From Castor canadensis (lineage: Eukaryota; Chordata; Mammalia; Rodentia; Castoridae): a stretch of 64,000 bases of DNA. The stretch is taken from contig NC_133400.1 of assembly GCF_047511655.1 (NCBI RefSeq), forward strand, positions 34,860,001-34,924,000, written 5' to 3'. The position numbers and the translations under genes are program-made. Shown piece after piece: positions 1 to 10,900 of this stretch. The stretch's first letter is position 1; every line of letters begins with the position of its first letter. The notes under the pieces were generated by a model. It worked only from the letters and a program-made list of their open reading frames with translations. It made no database searches and had not been told where the DNA came from.

Positions 1-165
1 AAAGAGAGGTCTAAGGTCCCAACATCCCCTTCAAGAGCATGCTTTCAATGACTGGAAGGCCTCCCAACATCCTATCTTAAAAAGATTCCACCGCCTCCCA
101 ATAGTGCCATGGCTGGGAACCATGGCCTTGTGGGACACTTACCCAAATCACAAGCAGATGCACGG
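1..165 (-). mobile_element. MaLR-type LTR fragment, cut by the window edge
   Basis: It resembles the antisense end of an ERVL-MaLR LTR: 'ttccaccgcctcccaatagt', then a stretch matching the 'gtgtcccacaaggcc...' start on the opposite strand. Confidence 0.6.
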
Positions 166-180
166 GACTCAGAATAGGGA

Positions 181-330
181 CTCAAAACTTTGTTATTTTT
201 TTATTGTTTTGCTGAGTATGGGTACATTGTTACATTTACAAAGGTTCTTACAATGTATCAAATACATCACACTTGAATTCACCCCTCCCACTGCTCTCCT
301 TCATCCCCCCCAAATAAAACTTTGTAATTT
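181..330 (-). mobile_element. Interspersed repeat shared with 46110-46340 (L1 3'-end-like)
   Basis: The line 'gggtacattgttacatttac' followed by 'ttcttacaatgtatcaaata' recurs with few changes at 46110-46340. T-richness at the left suggests minus orientation. Assignment to L1 is an inference. Confidence 0.5.
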
Positions 331-344
331 TAAAAGCTGAGGAT

Positions 345-600
345 TTTTAGATACATTATTTCATTTAGATCTTATAACAGTTCTGCAAGATAGCTCTTAT
401 GCTGCTTTGTCATTATTTGGTGGTTCTGGAGGTTGAACCCAGGGCCTCTAGCATTACAGCACTGGCCCCAAGATAGCTAGTAATAGGCCTAAGTGAGGAG
501 AGTGGGGTTCAGAGAGAACCAGGCACTTGCCCATGTAGTTAATGGAGGAAACCAGGACTCTAATCCAAGTCACATTGTGCCAAGCCCAGGCTCCTCCATT
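345..600 (+). mobile_element. MIR with an inserted antisense ID-like fragment (about 407-470)
   Basis: MIR-like core words flank a piece of ID-like SINE read backwards ('ggttgaacccagggcctcta'). Confidence 0.55.
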
Positions 601-1265
601 ACATGTATCCCTAAACCCTCTTAGGTGTGGTTTAGCCACATAATCCAATTTTCCTCACAGGGTGCTCCTTGGAACACTGCTTCTGTGTAATAGTCAAGCA
701 TCTGGGTAAGGAAGAGCACCTTTGTCAGGTTGAATGGAAATTAAAAGGATATTGGGTACATCCCATAATTCTTAGGTGTAGAGTGATCGTTTCAAGGAAA
801 AACTCTTCCCGAAAGAAAAGCCCAAACTCACACTACAGAATGCCCTGTGAGCAACATGCCTGTGCTCCAAATGCAAGAGTTAGGAGGGGAGGGTTTCTGG
901 TTTATCCAGAGAAAGGCTGGCATTCCCCAAATCTAGGAAGGCTATTCAAAAGTTTATGGGCAGACAGAAACTGTGTCCAATAGTAGGTCATTTACAAAAT
1001 GGCACAGAAACAGGAAGGTAAACAGATTTCTCTATTGCAAGTTCTCTTGGAGCACAAGGAATCTCCAAGAGGATGAATACACTGGTAATCACAGAGCCTT
1101 TATTTCTGTAGTGGGACAGAGAAAGTAGTGGTGGGTGGGCTGTATTATAAAGGAAGCTCTTTCTTCCTCTCCTGTGCTGTGCTAAGTCCCATCATCTAAC
1201 TTTGAATAGCTCTTATTTCTCCGATTCCACTATCTCAACTGTAGTTCAGGAGTGGCCTCCGAGAT
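600..1265. other. No recognised feature
   Basis: Unique-looking sequence. The 104-codon open frame here has no recognisable motif. Confidence 0.5.
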
Positions 1266-1278
1266 CATTCATGTCTTT

Positions 1279-1356
1279 CCACAGTACTGGGGTTTGAAAT
1301 CAGGCCTTTGTACTTTCTGGGCAGAGGGTCTACCGCTTGAGCCACACCTCCAGCCA
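1279..1356 (-). mobile_element. ID-like SINE
   Basis: Reads 'agtactggggtttgaaatca' to 'gccacacctccagcc', the reverse of the tRNA-derived tail. Confidence 0.8.
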
Positions 1357-1393
1357 GGTTATGGACTTCAGTCATCATCTCAAAACACAATCC

Positions 1394-1475
1394 TGGGCTG
1401 AAGATGTAGCTCAGTAGCAGTTCCTATGTGTAGCATGCACAAGGCCGTGGGTTTGATCTCCAGCAATGAAAAAAA
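1394..1475 (+). mobile_element. ID-like SINE
   Basis: 'gctgaagatgtagctcagta' through 'gggtttgatctccagcaatg' and an A-rich end. Confidence 0.85.
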
Positions 1476-1529
1476 CCCACAACTTAAATCTAGACGTCAC
1501 TTCCCTAATGCATGGCTTCCCATTGCCTT

Positions 1530-1830
1530 TGAAAACATCTCGTTCTGGTTCCTACATGCTTCCCTCCCAAACTGCTCCTCCTGTCTTTCACACCCACCAG
1601 ATCTGTTAATCTTCTTCTTCAAGAAAACCTGTCTGGCTGGATCCTTTTCCCAGGGGTTCCAATAGCATCCTACTTCTACCTTTCATAGCACTTAAGACAC
1701 CCAGTAACTAATTCAATACTGGCAGGTATTCCCCACTAGACAAGTTCTGCGAGGACTGACTTTCTTTCTCACATTTTCAATACCCAGCAAAATGCTTACC
1801 ATGTACAGGCAGTTTATGAAGGCAATGCAC
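1530..1830 (+). mobile_element. Ancient L2 fragment
   Basis: Words such as 'catagcacttaagacaccca', then 'agacaagttctgcgaggact' and a run like 'cccagcaaaatgcttaccat', follow the order of the L2 3' end. Confidence 0.55.
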
Positions 1831-2174
1831 GAACACACCTTGGAACTTTTAGTAACAAATAATCCTTTTCTTTTTTTGTTTCTCACCATCAGACTTGCAG
1901 ACATCAACTGTAGACCAAAAACAGACTTTAAAGTTTGTGCTTCATGATGAAGCAGACAAGATGTCTTTCCTATTATACTTACGTTGTAGAAGCATAAAAA
2001 AGTTTAGAGTCTGAAGAAAAATGACTTGTTCCCATGGTTTCAACCCGTTCCCATGGTTTCAAAAAAGGGAACACTTTTTTGCCAATGAAGCAGAGCATGT
2101 CAGTGAGGGTTCTTAGCTCCATTGCTGCAAGAGCACAGGTCTAAGAAAAGAGCCCCCCAAAAAGCAGCACTGTG

Positions 2175-2400
2175 GAATGGGCATAGTGGAACATGCCTGT
2201 GGTCCCAGCTACTCAGGAGGTGGAGGTAGGATGAAGGTCTAAGGTCAGCCTGGGCAAAAGCATGAGACCCTAGGTGAAAAACAAACTAAAAAAAAATCAA
2301 GTGACTGGAAGTGTGGCTCAAGTTGTAGCAAGTGCAATTGAGTTCAATCCCCAGTACTGCCAAAAGAAAGAAAGAAGAAAAAAAAAAGGGGGGGCAACAC
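2175..2400 (+). mobile_element. 7SL(B1)-ID composite SINE
   Basis: A B1-like monomer ('catgcctgtggtcccagcta') is followed by an A-rich linker, an ID-like tail ending 'ttcaatccccagtactgcca' and a poly-purine tail. Confidence 0.85.
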
Positions 2401-2640
2401 TGTCAGGTAATTGAAGCCTTAGTTTTCAGTGAGATTGCTTGAGTAGTTATCTAGTCACCCAACCACTACTTTAGGTTCCTTAATCATTTCCTTTCTCTCT
2501 GCATTTAATCCAGTATGCAGGAGTTACTTGGTTCAAAATAAACAATTTCCTCATGGGTATCTCAGTAAGATGTTGCAGTCTGCAAGTGATTTTTTCTTTT
2601 TTACTTTGATGATCTATTGTAACAACTAATCTTACTGAGC

Positions 2641-2815
2641 AATGACTCTGCAGCCAAGCACTGCTTTAAGTACTTTATGGGAATTGACTTTCAAGGAGAC
2701 TGAATTATATCAATATAATCTGCCTTAAGTTAACAAAACTAGTAATAGCAAATTTGGGATTCAAATCCTGAAAATCTGACCTGTAAGTCTACAGTCTTGC
2801 TATAATAGCTCTGTA
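2641..2815 (+). mobile_element. MIR-like fragment
   Basis: Diverged MIR order: 'gcactgctttaagtacttta' ... 'aacaaaactagtaatagcaa' ... 'gggattcaaatcctgaaaat'. Confidence 0.55.
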
Positions 2816-2823
2816 GAGTTAAG

Positions 2824-2825
<2 letters not shown>

Positions 2826-2864
<39 letters not shown>
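2826..2864. repeat. (CA)n microsatellite
   Basis: About 19 uninterrupted CA units immediately after the MIR-like fragment. Confidence 0.97.
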
Positions 2865-2866
<2 letters not shown>

Positions 2867-2879
2867 TTCATCTGAGTCA

Positions 2880-3580
2880 GATATGAGTTCTGATATCAGC
2901 TAGCTGTCTTAAATAAAAGTTGTGAGTTGTGAGTTCCTAACATAAGGTCACTTTACAAATGTGAGACCATTTTCCCCATGTGTGAAATTAGAGAACTGGA
3001 TTACATCATAACTTCTTAACAGTGTGGAAGTGGGGAAGGAGGTGGTGGTGGTAAGAAACTAATGCAGCAAGAATCCTTGGGTCATTTCAGCCAGAGTAAA
3101 GGTGTTCTGGAAAACAGATGTTCTGGTAGAAGTAAAGTACAAGCCTCAGGAACTGTAACAGAATGTTTTTTCTTATAGTCAGTGGACTCCAAGTAGTCTT
3201 GCATCAGGACACTCCCTCCAAGTGCATGCAAAGTATATGTGTGTACACAGGCATATTTTTCTAGGGGAGAAAAGTCAAGGCTTTTATTAAATATGCAAAG
3301 GAATTCACAACTCTAAAACAACATGAAAGACTTGTAAAATTCTTCTTCAGTTTTCTATTCTTAGAGGAAACTGGTAATCCAAGTTTGTGAAGAGCAACAT
3401 AAGCTGCATTTCTGATTAAGAGGCAAATGTTACTAGACTATGAATAAGATATTAAAAGTAATCATAGCTTAATAAATTGGGGTACCTACAATTGTACTTA
3501 ACATTTGCTCTACTGAGTAAAGGAAAATATCTCATTTAGAATTAGCCTATATGATACACAGAGTACAATAAACCAAAGAA
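2880..3580. other. No recognised repeat; possible extension of the 3' UTR
   Basis: AT-rich and SINE-free. A minus-strand AATAAA at 3283-3288 would extend CNEP1R1 transcripts through here. Confidence 0.4.
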
Positions 3581-3589
3581 AAAGTCTAA

Positions 3590-4899
3590 TCACTAGTTAT
3601 ATATAAAGTATTTATTTTTATGCACATATTTACCTACAAAATTTACAGAAAATGAAACAAAGCAGAATATATAGGATACCCTCTTAAGACTTCTTAGGAG
3701 CAGAGGGTTTTATTGCTGCAGTTCAAAGAATAAAATTTTATACATGTGAAAGCTAAGATGAACAAATTTTAAGTTAAATGGCAGCCTTGTTAAAAAGTTT
3801 CTGTCCTATTATTGAAATTTCAGCTTTATGTTAAATCAAATGTAAAAGGTTGCTCATGAAATAATTTAAACCTTTTCAAAATCTTCTAATAAACAAGTAA
3901 AAGGCACCTCCAGTACTTTAAAATATTTACAGCGATCCCAATAGTTTAATTTTAAGGGCTATTATAATACACGTGGCTGTTATGCATACACAGTATGTCA
4001 TTAACACTCTCTAATAGTGAGAATTGCAGACTCTAGTTTGTGGCATGGCTCCCATGTCACCCAATGATGGAGTGGGACGATCAGTCACACCAGGTCAGTA
4101 CTAGTGTAAGAGCATGTCTACCACAGCGTAAAATCCAATTACCTAAAACAATGACCATCAAATTCCCAGACAATACATAATTTAAACTCGTACATTCAGA
4201 AGACTTTGGGTGTTCTTAAAATTCTTAAAAAACATATAAAGTATATTTAGCGTTAAATGAAAACAATGAACTAAATATAAGCACAATAGTTGCTGGAGTT
4301 TAGTATCTGGTTTAACAAAAATTGTTTCTCAAAACATCTATAATTTCTTACAACATAATGGAGATGAGTTTCCTCAGTCTAAGCGGAATCCGATGTTTTT
4401 CCTGCAGTACAATTAAAAGACGAGTAAGAATGAAAGGCACACATAATGGCCGGTTTTAAAGAGCTGTGGAGACGGCAAGTAGATGTTCTTGAAATACTGG
4501 TGCAGGAGAACGAAGTCCATACAACATTTTACTCTGTTTAACATTGGCATTGATTTGCTATTTACAGTAGTTTGCAAAAATACATTATAAAAACTGAATG
4601 AGGTTCGGTTTCTAAGTTTAACTTAGTAACATACATATATACTTCATCTGCAAAAACCTTTGCAGGAGCTGAAGTACTAAAGTGACACTAATACTGAACA
4701 CAGGTAATCAAAGGTACCAAAGCACTGATAACTCAAGTCATCATCATCAAGATAATCTGGGTAAATATTGCACACTTCTTGTCAGTTGTTGCTATAACTT
4801 TCACATATCCAACTGCAAAAGGAATCCTTTATGGCTTTTTGCTGTATCACTTATTTGAAGAGAGACTGTTTTAGGTCCCATAACAATGAATGCAGAATG
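3590..4899 (-). other. Probable CNEP1R1 3' untranslated region
   Basis: The region after the stop codon is AT-rich, has no SINE or other recognised repeat, and contains AATAAA signals on the minus strand at 3709-3714 and 3611-3616, with a further one at 3283-3288. The 3611 signal has a T/GT-rich stretch just downstream (about 3555-3580). The exact end is not determined. Confidence 0.65.
3611..3616 (-). terminator. Candidate polyadenylation signal of CNEP1R1
   Basis: AATAAA on the minus strand, followed about 35-55 bases later by a GT/T-rich element (complement of 3555-3580). Alternatives are 3709-3714 and 3283-3288. Confidence 0.5.
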
Positions 4900-4941
4900 T
4901 CATTGAACGTGAGGCCTAGGTTTCAAAATTAGTTTCCCTGT
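4900..4941 (-). CDS. CNEP1R1: CNEP1R1 coding exon 6 with stop codon (residues 113-125)
   Basis: The acceptor is gtttacag|ACAGGG. Thirteen codons encode [13 protein letters not shown], then TGA at 4902-4900. The total of 125 residues equals the usual family length. Confidence 0.97.
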   Translation of the reverse strand, partial: TGKLILKPRPHVQ

Positions 4942-7900
4942 CTGTAAACAAAGAAAACAATTTTTTTTCAATACACAGTTCTATTAAAGATAACACCACT
5001 TGTTTATAAACTTGAAGGACATTTACAAGGAATCAGAATACTTCTCTGTATTTAGACAAGATTAAACAATAGTTAGGTTTTCAAAGTTTCATTTGTGTGG
5101 ATGGAATTCTTTATTTAACATGCACACAGAACTGGGGATGTAATTTAGTGGCAGAGCATGTGCTTAGCATGCATGAGGCCCTACATTCAATCCCCAGGAC
5201 CAAAACGAAAACTGACACATATAACACACATGCATCTTTATTTGAATTACCTGTCCCCTAGCTGCCTAGAAAACAGTCAAACAATACACTGGATAAAATA
5301 AAATTTCCACTTGTACAGACTTATACTCCTTTCTAAACAAAATTTGTAAGACATAAAACCATTTATCTGGGCAAAACTTTTCTCCTTTTCAACACAAAAA
5401 GGTTTAATTTCTTCAAGTTAAAAGTATACCAATAGCTGAAGCAATGAATACTCATATACTCCTGGTGTTCAGATTATGTTGATTAAAAGTATCATGTAGA
5501 GGTGAGCCATATTTATAAAAAAGAAAAATAGTTAAATTCATTCCATATAACTCAAGCAATTGTACTTCTAGGAATTTATCTGAAGGAAACTAGATTCAAG
5601 TGCAAGGATGTACACAGAAGTGTTATTGATGCATTCATTCAATATTTATTATGTACTGTATGCCAGATTCCTGTGTGAAGTGCTAGGAATCCAGTAATGA
5701 AGTACACCAAGCCCCCTACCTCCACAGAGCTTAAATTCTAGTGCAGAATGCAGGCAATATATACAGTATGGAAAAATGTCCAACAGGAAATTTAATTATG
5801 ACACATCCACAAAATGGGACAATATGCCATTAAACAAAATGGAAGGCCTCAACTGAGATAATGCAGATAAAGGGATAAGCATAGGACCCCAATAACTGTG
5901 GCTCTTAAGTCCTAATATTGGGTCAAAGAAACAAGTTTGAAAAAAATCTGCTATGTTTTCTTTTAATATAAGTCAGTGAAAACACACAGCAAAATACAAA
6001 GCATGATGATTATCTTTGGGTGATAAGATTTTGAGTGTTTTAAGTATTTTTACCTCCAGATCAAAAGTGTCACCTGGATTCTGGTTACCTATTACTCACT
6101 TCTTCACCTAAATTTTGGTCATTTAATTTTTGCTAATTCCATGATATCTTTACAGATCTTTGATACTACTTATCCTACTGCTTTATTGAGCTATAATTTA
6201 TATGCAAGAAAATTCTCAAATCTTGGGCTGGGGTTGCAGCTCAGTGATAGAACACTTGCTTGGACTGTGTGAGGCTATGAATTTGCTCTCCAACACCGCC
6301 CCCCCAAACAAACCAACCAACCCCTTGGGTTGAATTCTGTACGGTTTTAAGTTCTGATAAGCAACCACCCTGATCAAGCTATAGAATATCACCACCCAGA
6401 CTGGGCACTGGTGGCTCACACCTGTAATCCTAGCTATGGAGAAGGCAGGGGTCAGGAGAATTGAGGTTCAAGGCCAGTCCAGGCAAATAGCTTGTGAGAC
6501 CCTATCTCGAAAAAACCCAACACAAAAAGGACTCAAGCACCTGACTAACAAGCGTGAGGCCCTGAGTTCAAACCTCAGTACAACCCCCTTCCTCCTCAAA
6601 AGAGTATCGCTACTCCATTGCAGTCAACGGTTTCCTTTTTCACCTTCACAAGGACAAACCACTTATAGTTTGGCCTGTCTTTGATCTTTAAATAAATGAA
6701 GCCATACAGTGCTGTTTCTTTTGCTTCTGCTTCTTCCAACGTGTTTCTGACTTTCCTTCATGTTGCTGTAAGTTTCAGCAGTTTGTTCCTGCTTAATATT
6801 GCTAGTATTTGTTCCTGCTAGTATTATGAATGTAACAATATTTGTTTATCCATGGTTTTAGTCTATTAAATTATATTAATAAGAAATTAATAGAATCCCA
6901 TCATAAAATTCAAATGATACAGATAAACTAAAGTCACCCTTTCCAACTATCTCAAATTCTACTTTCCCTTCTAGTTCTGGCATGAATTCTTCTAGACCAC
7001 TTTTATATGGGTTTATTTATTAATTATTATTTTCTGAGACAAGGTCTCACTAGGTAGCCCAGTCTGACCTTGAATTTGGTATTACAGACATGTGTTACCT
7101 TGTATAGCTCAAAACTTCTCTATTTTGAGAAAGGATTTTGCTATGTTGCCCAGGCCGACCTTGAACTCATGATCCTCTTGCCTTAAACGCCCTAGTGCCT
7201 GGTGTTTCTGGCATGTGCACGGTGCCTGTTTCATAAATGAAGCCTCAAAGACTGATTTTTGGAACAATGTGTCAGTATATTGCCCGTGCTGACCTGAACT
7301 TTCAATCCTCCCACACAGACTCCTTAGTGGGGATCATAGGTGTGTACGACATCAGGCTTAATTAAAACTTTCCAAGAATAAGGAAAATTGCTCTCCACAA
7401 TGGCTACACCAATTTATATTCCCAACACAGCAGTGTGTAGTTGTAGCTATTTCACAGTTCCGGAATTATTGATATATTTAGTTGTGTGTGTATGACTGAG
7501 GTTTGAACTCAGGGCTTCATGCTTGCAAAGCAGGCACTCTACCACTTGAGCCACACCTCCAGCCCAATATATTTAACTTGTGCCAATTAGATAGGTAAAG
7601 TATATGAAAACTCATTGTTCTACTTTTTCCTTTCCCCAATTGTAAGTGAAGCTGTTCAGTCTTACTTCTGAGAACTGGAGTCTCACTATGTTGCCTAGCC
7701 CGGCCTGAACTAGGTTTAAGCGACCCTCTTGCCTCAGCCTCACAAGTAGCTGGAACTATAGGTGCGTCACTATGTCCATCCCTGTGTCCAGTCTTTTTGT
7801 TTATTGGTCATTTATAGTTCCGATTCTGTGCTGAATGTATCTTTTGCCATTTAAAACATTTTTATTTTTTTTTTTGTGCTACCTCTGAGCTAGACTCCCA

Positions 7901-10900
7901 ATCCCTAATGCTTTTTTTTGCTCTGCTTTTTCCTTGTGCTTGCTAGGCAGGTACTCTACCACTTGAGCCACGTCCCCAGTCCTTTTTGCTTTAAGTATTT
8001 TTTTTTTTTAAATAAGGTCTCCTATTTATGCCTGAGTAGGCCTGGACTGCAATCCTATTTACGCTTCCCTAATAGCTGAGATAACAGACGTGCACCACCA
8101 TGCCCAGCTTTTATTGACTGAAATAGGAGTCTTGTAAACTTTTTGCCCAGGCTGGCCTCAAACCATGATCCTCCCAATCTCTGCCTCCCAGATAGCTAGG
8201 ATTACAGCCATGATAAGCCACTTCATCTGGCCTTTTCATTTACTTTTTATTCTAATTTTATATAATGAATAGGTATCATGTACTTTTTTTCATTGAAGGT
8301 AAAAAGTTAGATAAGTAAGCAAATCAACATAAGAATAAGAATCAAAATTGAGACACTCTTATATTACACTAGTACATGATCTACTGTTAAAACACAGTAG
8401 GGTATATAGCCACAGCCCACAAAATAATCCGTGCCTTTATTTTACAAATGACATATGCGAAATACCAAGCGAGAAATAATAGCTTATAAAACCAATATCC
8501 ACAGAGCCATTTTTGACCAATAATGACCCCCCGTATTTTCCTGAGTCTGAGATAGGGGCAATTTTAAAATGCATCATGATTTTATGTCATTAAGAAAGAC
8601 TAAACTGCCCAATGCCAATTTGGCAATCAGATATGTAACTGCAAAGACTTTAAATGTAAAGAGATGTGTCTGAGAATCAATGTGGTAAGTGATAATCTAC
8701 TAAATTCACAGAAAGAGTTTATTATTGATTGAAAAAAATGGTTTTTTTTTTTTTTTTTGAGATGGGGATCTTGATATATAGTTGAGGCTAGCCTTGGAGT
8801 GCTGGGATTATAGACATATACCACAACACCCGTTTCAAATGTCTATTTTTCTAAAACTAAACATTTCAGTTCTTTCACACAGGTCTATAATTTTCTTTTT
8901 TCTTTTTTGCAGTACTGGGGCTTGAACTCAGGACCTTCACCTTGAGCCACTCCACCAGCCCTATTTTTGTGAAGGGTTTTTCGAGATAGGGTTTTGCGCA
9001 AACCTTCTTTCTGATCTCTGCCTCCTGAGTAGCTAGGATTACAGTCATGAACCACCAGCAGCCGGCCAGGTCTATAATTTTCTAATAATAATAAAAAAAT
9101 ACTTACATCATCACAAGACATATTGTACTCTGCTAATACTGTTCGACATCGAGCGGCTATACTGAATAAATATGGTCAAAGGAAAATTCTCATTGCAAAA
9201 GTAAGCTTTTGTAACAGTTTAGATATGAATGTCCCAAAGGGCTCATGTGTTGACGGCCTGGCCCCAGATGGTGGCACTATTGAGGTAGCTGGATAAGGGC
9301 TCTAACTTTATCAACAGATTAATCCGGAAAGTTCACAGCTGAATGTGCTATTTCAAGGTGGGGCCCAGCTGGAACAAGTGGGTCACTGAGGGGGTGCCTT
9401 TGAAGGATATACCTTGTCCTTTGTCCCTTCCTCTCCCTGTTTCCCAGTCACCATGAAGTGAGCAGCTTTGCTCCATATGTTCCCTAATGTGATAGTCTAC
9501 CTCACCACAGCCTAAAAGCAATAGAGCCAGCTGACCATGGACTGAATCTTCTGAAATTGTGAGTCAAAATAAATCTTTTCTCCTTTAAGTTATTATTCTA
9601 GATATTGTGTCACGGGAAAGGAAACTGATTAACAACTACTTAGATAAATGAGAGAAGGTATTTTAGCTTAGTACAGAGAATTAACTCAATCAGTGGTAAA
9701 GGATACATTGATGGTGCAACTACTCTCTTGTGTATTCCAGCAAAGAACAAGCCTATTAGAGTGATACAGCTAATAGTGAAAAATGGGTGATTCCATAATG
9801 ATGTGAAGAAGGACACCTGCAAAAGAAACGTGTAAAATATAAAAATGTTAAAATCTTAGAATACTGATTCCTACCTCCCCACTTATGCATAAATATATGT
9901 AATATATTTATCATTAAACTACGAAGACTGAAGACTTCCAATTCTATTTTTTTCCCAATTCTATTTGTATGCTGTAAAAATAACATATGCCTTATATATT
10001 TTATATATCAAAACAATATAGCAACACTCTTTCCATTCATTTCAATACTTGAACCATTACAAATTCATTCCTCTAATCAAAAAAAGCCCTACCAAAAAGA
10101 GTTACTGAACTCTGGGTTCAGTGAATGAGGATGAGGCCTCTAGTCTCAATGAAAACATAAGTGAAATGTGATCTAGTTACCTCACTGTCAAAAAGCTTCC
10201 TTAGTTGAGCTGGGCAAGTCCTGTCATTCATAACCTAATGCCAGTTCTCCTGTCATACCCCACACATATGCTACCTTTCCCTCTGGTTAACTCCTACACA
10301 CAAATCCTTCTAAGCCTCTTCCTCAAAACAAAAAATGAACTGGTTTTGAAGTTTGGCAGCCATAGGCCATTCAAGCAGGGAAAAAATGATTAGTAGCTAT
10401 CCATAAACAACTAGAATTCAAAAGAAAGGACTTTCTTTGGATCTGGGTGTAATGAAATGACAGTAGAAAACAACATAATATCCAATTCTAAAGTACAGGG
10501 ACAAGAGTCCAGGATCCACAAATGGAACAGAAGCAAACACTAACACCAGACGGTTGAGGAATAGAAGCATAGACTAAAGAGAAGACAAGCATTTAGAGCA
10601 TCTGAAGCCAAGTATATCCCCACTTCACGCTCACACCGAGAGATGTGTCATATTTTAATATAAAGAACTAACACACAAACATGTTTCAAGACAGAAAACA
10701 GTACCAGACAGACAGTTCAGCAAGGTCAAAAAAAGATATGAGAGGCAAAAACATCAGGAGGAAAAAAGCTCCCAAAAGGTGAGATCGTGAAGAAAAGAGT
10801 ATCTTCTTAGGACCTTTGAGGACAGTCTAATTTCTACAAACCAGCTGTGTAGGCTACACAATACAGTGCTTTATGTTTTTGTTTTTTTCTTTAGAACTGG

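Noticed and set aside
1394..1475. tRNA-like A-box and B-box sequences at many sites
   Set aside because: They belong to ID-like SINEs with A-rich tails and lack a tRNA cloverleaf, so they are not tRNA genes.
8885..9121. 78-codon minus-strand frame starting MSCDDV
   Set aside because: It is the end of CNEP1R1 exon 5 read through the donor into intron and SINE. Only residues up to the Asp pair are coding.
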